The position numbers and the translations under genes are program-made. A stretch of 64,000 nt of DNA, from positions 310,001 to 374,000 of the forward strand of contig NZ_BAABWX010000001.1 of assembly GCF_040364665.1 (NCBI RefSeq), read 5' to 3'. The notes beneath the pieces were generated by a model. It worked only from the letters and a program-made list of their open reading frames with translations, did not search any database and was not told the origin of the DNA. The stretch comes from Cognatishimia sp. WU-CL00825. Lineage in GTDB: Bacteria; Pseudomonadota; Alphaproteobacteria; Rhodobacterales; Rhodobacteraceae. The stretch's first letter is position 1. Each line of letters starts with the position of its first letter. Shown piece after piece: positions 51,201 to 60,312 of the stretch.

Positions 51201-54200
51201 CTTGCGGATCTCATTGCACATGGGCGGGCACCAGACCGTGTTGTGCATTTGTGGCTTTTGACAATGGACGAAAAGTTTCGGCCTGGTAGCAGTTTTTTCC
51301 ACCGAAATTTGGAGCAGGGATTCCACGCTCTGATGTTCTTAGGGCAGGCGATCGTGGAAGAAAACTTGCCGCGTCCGTTGCATATAACGACTGTCACCAA
51401 TGGTGCTGTGCAGGTGCGAAAAGAGCCGCTTGCTTATCCCGAAAAATCTACAATTCGAGGCCCTCTAGGTGTCATGCCGCGCGAAATTACCGGCGTATCA
51501 TGTGCAAGCATCGATATTGAGTTGGGTGCGCCAAACTTGTCAGATCGATTGTTAGAGGACCTGATCGCCGAACCAGTTTCAGCTCAGGTGGCCTATCGTG
51601 GAGAAAAGCGATTTGAGCAAACCTTCAAAAGCGAACCGCTTGAATCTGAGGCGCCAAAAACTTGGCGGGCTGGAGAAACATATTTAATCACCGGCGGCTT
51701 TGGTGGCATCGGCATCGCCATTGCACGAGAAATGCTGGAGGTCGGGGCTAACGTCGTGCTGCAAACGCGCAAAGCCATGCCTGAACAGAAAGACTGGGAG
51801 CGCATCACGCATTTCGGTGCGTCCAGCGACAAAGTTGTCCGCAAAATACTGGCAGTGCAAAGCCTTGAACAACTTCGCGGCGACCTTTTGGTTGTTCATG
51901 GCGATGTATGCAACATCGATGACATGCAAGTAGCCAAAGCGGAGGCCATTGCAAAATTCGGCACAATTCATGGTGTCATTCATGCGGCAGGCGTCATTGA
52001 TGATGCGCCAATGCTAGCAAAGTCCTCGGCTGATGCCGAAGATGTGCTGGCACCAAAATTGCATGGAACAATGGTTTTAGACAGTGTTTTCACTGATGGG
52101 GAATTAGAATTCCTTGTACTTTTTGCATCGACATCGACGGTGACCACGCCCGCGGGCCAAGTTGACTATGTAGCCGCCAATGAGTTTCTGAATGCCTACG
52201 CGAAATCTCGAAACAATGACAAAACCCAAGTCACTGCGGTAAACTGGGGGATCTGGTCGGATGTTGGGATGGCTGCAGATGCGATGGCCGATCGCACTGG
52301 CGATGTTGTCGTTGCCCAAGACAAGCCGGTCGCAGCGGCATTTTTGCGGAATGTGCAGGTTGAAGTTGATGGTGCTATTTTGTTTTCAACGCAGTTGCAC
52401 CCGCAGTCTTGTTGGATGCTTGATCAACACCGCACCATTCACAACGATGCAGTTTTACCAGGCACCGGCTATTTGGAATTGATCGCCGAGGCGATACGCG
52501 CTTTGGATGAAGATCGTGCGTATGAAGTGCGGGACCTGATGTTTTTGCGCCCATTCCAGGTTGCTGACGGTGAGACCCGTCGTTTACGCCTGCGGCTAAG
52601 GCCAACAGATGCCGGGTATAATGTTGAGATATTGGGTGACTACCAAGATGGGTTCATAGTGCATGCCGAAGGGCGCGTGTCGTTTGTTGCGCTGCCAAAA
52701 CCAAAGCTATTTGACATGCAATTGGTTGCCAAGCGTTGTGCACCTGCGGTGATCGCTTCTGAAGGCAAACATCTCAGCAGTCTTCAAGAAGCCCATTTGA
52801 AATTTGGGCCGCATTGGAATGTGCTCATGTCCCAGTCATTTGGATCAGGCGAGGGCTACGCTGAGCTGCGACTGGCACCAGAATTGAGCAATGAACTTTC
52901 TGGCATTTCTTTGCATCCAGGTTTGTTAGATCTGGGCACGGGCTGGGCGATGTCGTTGATCGACGGGTATTCGGCAGATCATCTTTGGGTTCCTGTTCGC
53001 TATGGTGCTTTGCGCCACTATGGGACCTTGCCTGCCGAAATTGTCAGTTGGGTGAGCGCAGTACGAGGATCTGCCACAGAAGGCACTGCAAGTTTTGACG
53101 TCGTGTTGGCTGATCGTCAGGGAAATATTTGTGTCGAAGTCGATGGCCTGACGCTTAAACGCCTTGAAGCAGGCTTTGATTTTGCAGGGCTGCCCGCACC
53201 GACGGTGGCAGAAATAGAGTTGGACGAGGACGCATCAATCGTTCAACCTTTGTCGCCAAACGAACGGCGATTGCAACATAACCTATCACAGGGAATACCT
53301 GCTGCTATGGGGCCAGAGGCATTGCGTCGGGCGCTGGGCAAGCGCCAATCTCAGATTATTATTTCGTCATTGGATATAGATGGGTTAATGGCCCAAATGG
53401 AGAGTGTTGATGAAACAGTTCAATCTCAAAATCAGGGGTTTGAGCGTCCTGAATTAAGTACAGATTTTGTCGCGCCAACCAATGATTTAGAGCGTACATT
53501 GGCTGGTTTCTGGCAAGAGCTGTTGGGGATTGAACAAGTTGGAATTCGGGATAGTTTTTTTGACCTTGGAGGACATTCGCTGGTTGCAGTGCGGCTTTTC
53601 TCGATGGTCAAACGCGCTTATCGCATCGAATTCCCAATTTCTATTTTGTTTGAAGCGCCCACCATTGAAAAATGCGCTGCGCTCATTTCAGAAAAGATTG
53701 GGCCACAAGATGAAACCGAAGCAAGCGAAAAGCAGGTTGAGGTTCCCGTAGCTCCGGAACGTCGTTACACGCATCTGGTGCCGATGCACACATTGGCAAA
53801 TGTCGCGAATTCGGGGTCCAAGACACCGTTTTTTCTGGTGGCCGGAATGTTTGGTAACGTGTTGAATTTACGGCACTTGGCGCATCTGATCGGCGCTGAC
53901 CGGCCGTTCTTTGGTCTGCAGGCGCGTGGATTGTTTGGTGATGTTGCGCCGCATGATGATTTGGTTGATGCCGCGGCTGATTACATTGCTGAAATGCGGC
54001 AGGTGCAGCCCGATGGACCATATATGCTAGGCGGCTTTTCTGGTGGTGGGATCACCGCATATGAAATTGCGCGACAGCTTAAAGAAGCAGGGGAGGACGT
54101 GTCGCTTTTGGTATTGCTGGATACGCCACTACCACAACGTCGACCGCTAAGCCGCGCTGATCGGTTCAAGATCAAACAGCTTGAATTTAGAGAGGCGGGC

Positions 54201-54641
54201 ATCGGTTATGTTTTCCGCTGGATCAAGAACCGTGTGCTGTGGGAGATCAACAAGAGACGTAGTTCAGCGACCACTGGTGATAATGCCGATACCCAGTTTC
54301 ATGATGCTGAAATCGAAGCTTCGTTCTTGGCTGCGGTTGAGAAATATCAGGTTAAACCTTGGAAGGGGCGAGTTGCTCTGTACCGGCCACCGCTTGTTGG
54401 CAAATGGCAAGTGGGGCCTGATCGTTGGGTTGATAGTCAGCGCGCCTATGTTTTGGCTGACAATGATTGGGGGCAATGGATTGATGACCTGAGTGTCACA
54501 GAAGTGCCTGGGGATCACGATAGTATGGTGCTTGAGCCGAATGTGCGGGTGATGGCAGCACATATTCGCAAGAACATTGAACAAGCAGAGCGCGCGGCTC
54601 AGGTTGTTGTTCCATTTCGAAAAGTTGCGGAGTCAAATTGA
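48216..54641 (+). CDS. Modular PKS: KS-AT-KR-DH-ACP-TE
   Basis: Type I polyketide synthase of 2141 aa with one module. KS (about 14-440) has Cys186 in TACSTS and His in ECHGTGT and NIGHLDTAAG. AT (about 535-830) has Ser635 in GHSMGE; AAHS around His734 does not clearly match malonyl or methylmalonyl motifs. A structural subdomain (about 900-1130) precedes KR (about 1150-1340), with TGGFGGIG, an LDD-like AGVIDDAP and catalytic Tyr1318 (YVAAN), suggesting B-type stereochemistry. DH (about 1395-1690) has His1405 and Asp1572 (HPGLLDLGTG). ACP Ser1788 sits in DLGGHSL. TE (about 1860-2125) has Ser1942 (GFSGGG) and His2101 (GDHDSM). DH after KR is the reverse of the usual order. It starts the PKS-GT-NRPS-PPTase operon. 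Confidence 0.93.
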   Translation: MVLKTAADHWTENDIAIVGMAAHLPGSDTLDAYWANLRDGVESITQLTKEELLEAGEPLSKINNKNYVPSAAVLDDFEKFDAEFFGLSPKEAAIMDPQHRQFLEVSWEALETAGHMPENFEGPIGVFAGCGMGSYFYFNICSNRELVDSTGMFLLRHTGNDKDFLSTRLSHFLDLKGPSLNLQTACSTSLVAAHYACQSLLNGECDMALAGGVTIELPHKRGYIFEDGEILSPDGHCHAFDHRAQGTVFGSGAGVVVLRRLSDALADGDHIWGVIRGSAVNNDGSAKAGYLAPSVDGQAAAIADAQAIADISADTIDYVECHGTGTYLGDPIEVAALTEAFRETTEDRAFCRLGSVKTNIGHLDTAAGAASLIKTALSLHHKQLPPSLGYEKPNPAIDFEHSPFTVNDKLSDWVSHKGPRRAGVNSLGVGGTNAHVVLEEAPVSEPSEQADWPFHILTISGRSKKAVDANAARLAAHLRAHPEQPLADIAYTLKNGRRAFENRRVVVAETHEEAAALLEAEDTNRVFNHVADHANPEVVFMFPGGGAQYLRMGHDLYETEPVFHDWMDRGLDILQAKVDYDVRALWLAENQSESEANERLKQPSVQLPLIMIVEYALAQLWISWGVTPTALVGHSMGENTAACLAGVISFEDCIGLVLLRGQLFDTVPEGGMLSVPLSRSEITPFLGQELDVAGENAKDLTVVSGPQAALDALQARLAKQDIEVHSIPINIAAHSRMLDPILRDFGDYLRSIELQAPQVPVMSNQTGQTLTAEQATDPEYWVQHLRGTVQFAKCIDTLSKTAGRVFLEVGPGKALSSLARMHNAVGNDKSLSSLRHPDEKIEDDLYFMGMLGRLWACGVDFDWTQVWGDARRNRVVLPTYAFQRSSYFIEPGTVRVEGQSELMRRDDIADWGARVAWIPRLAECEIDVVQHLGAAEKRGWLVFDDQSEVGKNLIRALRQAGHSVTTVVPGDAFGKIDENAYVLAPERGREGYDQLLADLIAHGRAPDRVVHLWLLTMDEKFRPGSSFFHRNLEQGFHALMFLGQAIVEENLPRPLHITTVTNGAVQVRKEPLAYPEKSTIRGPLGVMPREITGVSCASIDIELGAPNLSDRLLEDLIAEPVSAQVAYRGEKRFEQTFKSEPLESEAPKTWRAGETYLITGGFGGIGIAIAREMLEVGANVVLQTRKAMPEQKDWERITHFGASSDKVVRKILAVQSLEQLRGDLLVVHGDVCNIDDMQVAKAEAIAKFGTIHGVIHAAGVIDDAPMLAKSSADAEDVLAPKLHGTMVLDSVFTDGELEFLVLFASTSTVTTPAGQVDYVAANEFLNAYAKSRNNDKTQVTAVNWGIWSDVGMAADAMADRTGDVVVAQDKPVAAAFLRNVQVEVDGAILFSTQLHPQSCWMLDQHRTIHNDAVLPGTGYLELIAEAIRALDEDRAYEVRDLMFLRPFQVADGETRRLRLRLRPTDAGYNVEILGDYQDGFIVHAEGRVSFVALPKPKLFDMQLVAKRCAPAVIASEGKHLSSLQEAHLKFGPHWNVLMSQSFGSGEGYAELRLAPELSNELSGISLHPGLLDLGTGWAMSLIDGYSADHLWVPVRYGALRHYGTLPAEIVSWVSAVRGSATEGTASFDVVLADRQGNICVEVDGLTLKRLEAGFDFAGLPAPTVAEIELDEDASIVQPLSPNERRLQHNLSQGIPAAMGPEALRRALGKRQSQIIISSLDIDGLMAQMESVDETVQSQNQGFERPELSTDFVAPTNDLERTLAGFWQELLGIEQVGIRDSFFDLGGHSLVAVRLFSMVKRAYRIEFPISILFEAPTIEKCAALISEKIGPQDETEASEKQVEVPVAPERRYTHLVPMHTLANVANSGSKTPFFLVAGMFGNVLNLRHLAHLIGADRPFFGLQARGLFGDVAPHDDLVDAAADYIAEMRQVQPDGPYMLGGFSGGGITAYEIARQLKEAGEDVSLLVLLDTPLPQRRPLSRADRFKIKQLEFREAGIGYVFRWIKNRVLWEINKRRSSATTGDNADTQFHDAEIEASFLAAVEKYQVKPWKGRVALYRPPLVGKWQVGPDRWVDSQRAYVLADNDWGQWIDDLSVTEVPGDHDSMVLEPNVRVMAAHIRKNIEQAERAAQVVVPFRKVAESN

Positions 54642-55672
54642 TGACCAAACCAACGGTATTGACTGTCATATTGAATTTCCGCACGGCCGCCATGACCATC
54701 AAAGCCGCAGAGGCGGCTTTGCGCGAAATGCACGACATGCCCGGTACCTTGTTGATCGTTGATAATGACAGCGGTGATGGTTCATTTGAAGCACTCCAAA
54801 AAGCAGTCAAAGAACAGAGCTGGGTCTCGCCTCGCGTTCAAGTTTTGCAGACTGGGCACAATGGTGGTTTTGGCGCAGGAAATAACTTTGGTATTCGACA
54901 CGGTTTTTCCCAAGGCATCGACGGCAAGGTGCCCGACTATGTTTATATTCTGAATTCTGATGCATTTCCCGAAGAAGGCGCAATTTCCATATTGTGCCAA
55001 CATTTAGAGCATAACCCCAAAACCGGATTGGCAGGCAGTTACATACATGGACCAGACGGAGACGCCCATCTTACGGCTTTTCGTTTCCCCTCGGTCTTAG
55101 GAGAGCTGGAAGGGGCTGCGCGGTTTGGGCCAATAAGTCGTCTGCTCAAGAGATCAATTGTGCCTTTGCCAATTCCAGAGGCGACTTGCTCTGTCGATTG
55201 GTTGGCTGGGGCATCAATGATGATCAGGGGGCAGGTCTTGCAAGAGATCGGCCTGTTTGACGAGGCGTTTTTTTTGTATTTTGAAGAAACCGACCTGTGT
55301 CGGCGCGCGGCGCGGGCAGGCTGGCTTACTGACTATGTGCGCGACAGCTCTGTCATGCATATTGGATCGGTCTCGACTGGAATGAAAACCTGGGAGAGAA
55401 TTCCTCAGTTTTGGCTTGATAGCCGTCAGCACTATTTTCGGCGCAACCATGGTCGGGCTTATGAAATCTGCGCGACTTTGGCGCATCTTCTTGGCGGATG
55501 TATTCCACGCCTACGTGGCTTATTTCAAGGTAACTCCATATCCCAGCCCAAATATTTCCTTAATGATCTGGCATTTCATGCCCTGAGAACGGCGGTGAAA
55601 GGCAACTCTAACCGTCCAAGGCAAATATCATTTCCCAAGGGCTTAAGCCCTTTGAATGGAGAGCAGGCATGA
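54641..55672 (+). CDS. GT2 glycosyltransferase inside PKS-NRPS operon
   Basis: Glycosyltransferase of 343 aa, GT2/rhamnosyltransferase-like (WbbL type). It opens VLTVILNFRTAAMTIKAAEA, has LIVDNDSGDGSFEAL and the metal motif VYILNSDAFPEEG, and the acceptor block WLAGASMMIRGQVLQEIGL with FDEAFFLYFEETDLCRRA. Its ATG shares one base with the PKS stop (TGATG) and its stop overlaps the NRPS start (ATGA). Such tight coupling to both megasynthases suggests it glycosylates their product, or uses it, rather than merely sharing the locus. This is inference. Confidence 0.88.
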   Translation: MTKPTVLTVILNFRTAAMTIKAAEAALREMHDMPGTLLIVDNDSGDGSFEALQKAVKEQSWVSPRVQVLQTGHNGGFGAGNNFGIRHGFSQGIDGKVPDYVYILNSDAFPEEGAISILCQHLEHNPKTGLAGSYIHGPDGDAHLTAFRFPSVLGELEGAARFGPISRLLKRSIVPLPIPEATCSVDWLAGASMMIRGQVLQEIGLFDEAFFLYFEETDLCRRAARAGWLTDYVRDSSVMHIGSVSTGMKTWERIPQFWLDSRQHYFRRNHGRAYEICATLAHLLGGCIPRLRGLFQGNSISQPKYFLNDLAFHALRTAVKGNSNRPRQISFPKGLSPLNGEQA

Positions 55673-58600
55673 GTTTACTGAGCAAATCCGCAAATGCGTC
55701 TCAGACAGCAGTGTTGATTGGCAACGAGTCGTTGCTGGTACAGTGTGCTGAGATTTGGATGAGCTCAGGTCACAAAATTGCCCAAATTGTCACGCGCAAT
55801 TCTGAAATTTCTGATTGGGCAAAAGTCAAAGACATTCCGGTTACATTGCATCTAGGCCCGCTTAAATTTGTCGAAATCACACGGGGTTTTGACTGGTTGC
55901 TGAGCATCGCAAATTTGCAAATAATTCCGCAGGATATGCTGGATCTGGCGCAGCGCGGCGCAGTGAATTTCCATGACGGTCCTTTGCCCAAATTCGCGGG
56001 TTTGAACGCGCCGGTTTGGGCGCGCATCGCTGGCCAAACCTGGCATGGTGTCACCTGGCATATGATTGAGGGCGACGTTGATACCGGTGACATCCTGGTA
56101 CAGCGCGAATTTGAGATTACCGAGCGCGACACCGCTTTGACCTTGAATACCAAATGTTTTTCAGCGGCCATAGACAGCTTTCCGGATGTGGTTACGGCGC
56201 TTGAGGCGGAAAAGTTACCGCGCCAACCTCAGGATTTGGCAGGACGTGACTATTATGGTCTGGACATGCGTCCAGAAGCTGCCGCACGTCTTGATTTTCG
56301 AAAAGCAGCTAAGGATCTGGTCGCGTTAGTACATGGTCTTGATCATGGTGGGTATTTCAATCCGCTGTGCTGCCCAAAAATCGCAGTGCAAGGCCAAATT
56401 TTTGCCACTGGTTTTGCCGAAATTATTAACAGAAATGGCACTCCTGGGCAGGTTTTGGCAGTAGAAGAAAACCATTTGACCGTCGCTACCCAAACAAACG
56501 CTGTTCGCTTGGGTGGATTTACAGATTTGAACGGCAAGGCTGTGTCCCTCAATACACTGGTTGAAGAGGGGCAGACTTTGCCGTCTCTGGAAAATACCGC
56601 TGGGTTGACCGTCGCGATGCAAGCCGTTGCCAAACACGATAACTTTTGGCGCAAGTGGCTATCTGACTTTATGCCCACCAAGTTACCCCTGATTGCGCCA
56701 CATAGAGAGCAAGCTGACTGGAGTGCATTGCCAGTTGCAACGCCAGCTGAGTTGACAGAGCAAGCCTGCATTGCAGCCATCGGCTTATTGGCAAAATCAA
56801 GCGGAGCCGAAAATTCTGTACAGCTGGCACTGGTGCAGCCAGGTCAATCCAAAGCCGTTGGTTACATCAATCCTTGGGTGCCAATCGGCTTTGATCTTTC
56901 ACCCGAAAAAATGGTTTCGGAACTTGTCGATCAAGTGCAGCATACGTGCGAATTACTGCGTCGTAAGGACAGTTTTGCGTTGGATATTATCGCGCGAGAT
57001 AATAATCTGAGCAGCCTTGAAACACCTGATATTGCAATAATTTCTGATCAGGATGCGATGCCGCTTGAAGATGCGGCAATGAATTTCGTTCTAAACGACG
57101 GAAAGCTGCGCCTGCGCTATGATCGCAACCGGCTAGAGGAAACCCATGCCGCGCGCTTGGTGGCACGCTTTGAATTGATCTTGTCGCAAATGTCTGGTGC
57201 GACAGGCGTAATTTCGGATCTTCAGGTGTTGCCAGAGGACGAACGTCGCGCGGTGTTATCAATGTGGCGTAACGACCAAAATGATCCGCTGCCTGATCAA
57301 TCCATTCACGCGGCAATTTCTGAGCAAGCCAAAAAAACTCCGGATGCTACAGCTGTTGTCTTTGAACACCAAAAACTAACCTATGCCGAGCTAGAAACCC
57401 GTGCCAATCAAACTGCGCAAGTGTTAGTGCAGATGGGCGTCAGCAAGGGCGATATAGTCGGTGTACACTGCAAACGCTCGCTGGACCTGATCATCGCTTG
57501 TCTTGCGATCCTCAAGTCCGGTGCGGTATACTTGCCGCTGGATCCAGGGTTTCCAGCGGACCGTCTGGCCATTTACGTGCAAGACAGCGCGGCAAAGCAT
57601 ATTATTTCGCAATCATCAATCGCGGATACTCTTCCAGCCTCTGATGCACAAATTTTGCTGATCGACGTTGACCCAAGTATAACACAGGCGTCAGAAAACG
57701 ATTTAGAAGCTGGCGTAAATGGTCAGGACCTTGCTTATTTGATATTCACCTCTGGTTCGACAGGTCGTCCCAAAGGCGTCATGGTAGAGCATCGTAATGT
57801 GGCAAATTTCTTTGCGGCTATGGATGAGGTAATCCCGCATTGCGAGCAGGCAACGTGGATGGCTGTCACAAGCCTGTCTTTTGATATTTCAGTGTTGGAA
57901 TTGTTTTATACGCTATCACGCGGATTTAAGTTGGTTCTTAGTGGTGATGAAAGCGCTACACAGATTTCTGATGGTCCTGTGGGCACCAGCGAACAGGGTA
58001 TGGAGTTTAGCCTGTATTACTGGGGCAATGATGATGTTTCAGGCGCAAACAAATATGATTTGCTGCTTGAAGGTGCAAAATTTGCAGACGAAAATGGGTT
58101 TTGTGCGGTCTGGACGCCAGAGCGGCATTTTCATGCTTTTGGTGGACCTTACCCAAATCCTTCGGTGACTGGGGCCGCAGTTGCCGCCGTGACCAAGAAT
58201 ATAGGTGTACGTGCTGGCAGTTGCGTCGCGCCTTTGCATCATACGGCGCGCATCGCAGAAGAATGGGCCGTGATAGATAACCTGACAAACGGACAGGCCG
58301 GGCTTGCGATTGCGAGTGGCTGGCAGCCCGATGATTTTGTTTTGCGCCCAGAAAACACACCGCCAAACAACAAGCCCGCAATGTTTCAGCAAATTGCTGA
58401 TCTGCGTAAGCTTTGGAAAGGCGAGGCCGTTGAATTTGCCCGCCAAGACGGTGGAATGTTTGCCGCTGTTACCCAGCCTCGCCCAATTTCTGCACAGCCT
58501 GAAATTTGGGTTACAACTGCTGGAAATCCGGAAACCTGGAAAGATGCAGGTCGCAACGGGTGTCATGTTTTGACCCATTTGCTGGGGCAAAGTATCGAAG

Positions 58601-60312
58601 AAGTTGGCGAAAAGATAAAGCTATACAAAGCGGCGCTTCGCGACGCCGGGCACGATCCTGCGGACTTTAAGATCACGTTGATGTTGCATACATTTGTAGG
58701 GGCTGATCGAGAGGTCGCACGCGAAATGGCACGCGAGCCTATGAAAGATTATTTGCGCGCAGCGGCTGGCCTGATCAAGCAATACGCATGGGCGTTTCCG
58801 GCGTTCAAAAAGCCCAAAGGTGTCAACAACCCATTCGAGCTGGACTTGGGCATTCTGAGCGACGAAGAACTGGACAGCATTCTGGAATTCGCGTTCATGC
58901 GCTATTTTGAAGACTCTGGCATGTTCGGCACCATCGACGATTGTGTGCAACGCGCAGAGGACCTTAAGAAAATTGGCGTCACCGAAATTGCTTGTCTCAT
59001 TGACTACGGCATTGCAAATTCCGATGTGCTCGAGGGCCTCAAGCCTTTGGCGCAGGTGGTAAAAGCTGCAAATCAGACAGGCGGCGTTGCTGAAAATGAT
59101 GTGTCTATTGCAGCGCAAGTTTTACGCCATAAGGTCACGCATATGCAATGCACGCCTTCGATGGCACGCATGTTGACCCTGAACGAAGAGGCGACAACGG
59201 CACTCAGTCAAATCAAGCATCTCTTTCTTGGTGGAGAAGCGCTTTCGGGGGGGTTGGTGCAGGACCTTAACGCCTGCACCTCAGCGCAGATCACCAACAT
59301 GTATGGTCCAACGGAAACCACCGTTTGGTCCACAACAGCCCCTGCAAATGTCGTTCCCGGTACTGTTCAAATTGGGGGACCAGTTGCCAACACTGTACTC
59401 TACATTTTGGACGCTGACATGCAGCCAGTTGCCTTAGGGGTCTCTGGCGAACTCTACATTGGCGGTGCCGGCGTGACACGAGGGTATTGGAAACAAGAAG
59501 CCCTGACTGCGGACCGCTTTGTTCAGAGTCCTTTTGGGGATGGCGAGCGTTTGTACCGGACGGGCGATCTTGTGCGTGCACGTTTGGACGGCGGTCTAGA
59601 TTTCCTAAGCAGGGCTGATCACCAAGTGAAATTGCGCGGGTATCGTATTGAACTTGGCGAAATTGAGAACTTAATATCTAAATTTAACAATGTGTCACAA
59701 GCGGTTGTTATTGCAAGGGAAGATGCGCGTGGAGATCCGCGTTTGGTTGCATACATTCAAGGGGATGCCGATGAGGCGAAATTGAAGGCTTACTTAGCCG
59801 CTACCTTGCCTGATTATATGATACCCAGTCACTTTGAAATGCTTGAAGCATTGCCCCTGACCCCAAATAAAAAGGTCGATCGCAATGCTTTGCCTGCACC
59901 GAAAAAACGCGCCTTGCCGCTGAATGTTGCACCGCAGGACGCACCTCAAACTACTGTCGCCCAGGGTATCGCCGAGGTGTGGTCCCGGATATTGGGTGTG
60001 CAAAATATTTCCACGTCCGACAATTTTTTTGATCTCGGGGGACACAGCCTTTTAGCGGTGCAGGCGCATCGAGAAATGCGTGAAACTTTGGGGCATAAAC
60101 AATTGTCGATCACAGATATTTTTCGTTTCCCGACGCTGGCGTCATTGGCCGGACGGGTCGAGAAGCTTACCGGTGCGCAGGCGGCACCGGATCAAACAAA
60201 CCTAAATAAAAATGCGGCAACACCGGCAGAAACGGATCGGGCGCAATCACGCCAGGACGCTATGTCAAAACGCCGCGCAATGCGAGCACGTCGAAGGGAA
60301 AAATTGTCATGA
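55669..60312 (+). CDS. NRPS: formyltransferase-(C)-A(split by LLM)-PCP
   Basis: 1547-aa synthetase. Residues 1-310 form a formyltransferase-like domain with N100/H102 (VNFHDGPLP) and D138 (DTGDIL), the catalytic spacing of Met-tRNA formyltransferase. Residues about 325-530 resemble only the C-terminal half of a condensation domain; HHxxxDG is absent. The adenylation domain starts near 540, with TSGSTGRPKG near 694 and FDISVLELF at 738-746, then is interrupted at about 775-1136 by a luciferase-like flavin monooxygenase of the MupA/Atu3671 type, and resumes with GGEALS, MYGPTETT and NKKVDRNALP. Pocket residues D739, I740, L743, Q1160, F1186, G1188, M1211, V1219, W1220, K1402 resemble the glycine code. 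PCP Ser1460 is in DLGGHSL. There is no TE. Starts and stops overlap the neighbours. Confidence 0.92.
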   Translation: MSLLSKSANASQTAVLIGNESLLVQCAEIWMSSGHKIAQIVTRNSEISDWAKVKDIPVTLHLGPLKFVEITRGFDWLLSIANLQIIPQDMLDLAQRGAVNFHDGPLPKFAGLNAPVWARIAGQTWHGVTWHMIEGDVDTGDILVQREFEITERDTALTLNTKCFSAAIDSFPDVVTALEAEKLPRQPQDLAGRDYYGLDMRPEAAARLDFRKAAKDLVALVHGLDHGGYFNPLCCPKIAVQGQIFATGFAEIINRNGTPGQVLAVEENHLTVATQTNAVRLGGFTDLNGKAVSLNTLVEEGQTLPSLENTAGLTVAMQAVAKHDNFWRKWLSDFMPTKLPLIAPHREQADWSALPVATPAELTEQACIAAIGLLAKSSGAENSVQLALVQPGQSKAVGYINPWVPIGFDLSPEKMVSELVDQVQHTCELLRRKDSFALDIIARDNNLSSLETPDIAIISDQDAMPLEDAAMNFVLNDGKLRLRYDRNRLEETHAARLVARFELILSQMSGATGVISDLQVLPEDERRAVLSMWRNDQNDPLPDQSIHAAISEQAKKTPDATAVVFEHQKLTYAELETRANQTAQVLVQMGVSKGDIVGVHCKRSLDLIIACLAILKSGAVYLPLDPGFPADRLAIYVQDSAAKHIISQSSIADTLPASDAQILLIDVDPSITQASENDLEAGVNGQDLAYLIFTSGSTGRPKGVMVEHRNVANFFAAMDEVIPHCEQATWMAVTSLSFDISVLELFYTLSRGFKLVLSGDESATQISDGPVGTSEQGMEFSLYYWGNDDVSGANKYDLLLEGAKFADENGFCAVWTPERHFHAFGGPYPNPSVTGAAVAAVTKNIGVRAGSCVAPLHHTARIAEEWAVIDNLTNGQAGLAIASGWQPDDFVLRPENTPPNNKPAMFQQIADLRKLWKGEAVEFARQDGGMFAAVTQPRPISAQPEIWVTTAGNPETWKDAGRNGCHVLTHLLGQSIEEVGEKIKLYKAALRDAGHDPADFKITLMLHTFVGADREVAREMAREPMKDYLRAAAGLIKQYAWAFPAFKKPKGVNNPFELDLGILSDEELDSILEFAFMRYFEDSGMFGTIDDCVQRAEDLKKIGVTEIACLIDYGIANSDVLEGLKPLAQVVKAANQTGGVAENDVSIAAQVLRHKVTHMQCTPSMARMLTLNEEATTALSQIKHLFLGGEALSGGLVQDLNACTSAQITNMYGPTETTVWSTTAPANVVPGTVQIGGPVANTVLYILDADMQPVALGVSGELYIGGAGVTRGYWKQEALTADRFVQSPFGDGERLYRTGDLVRARLDGGLDFLSRADHQVKLRGYRIELGEIENLISKFNNVSQAVVIAREDARGDPRLVAYIQGDADEAKLKAYLAATLPDYMIPSHFEMLEALPLTPNKKVDRNALPAPKKRALPLNVAPQDAPQTTVAQGIAEVWSRILGVQNISTSDNFFDLGGHSLLAVQAHREMRETLGHKQLSITDIFRFPTLASLAGRVEKLTGAQAAPDQTNLNKNAATPAETDRAQSRQDAMSKRRAMRARRREKLS

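Noticed and set aside
57883..59130. Insertion or assembly error in the NRPS adenylation domain
   Set aside because: The frame is open throughout, the inserted part is a complete luciferase-like monooxygenase, and such insertions are known in NRPS proteins.
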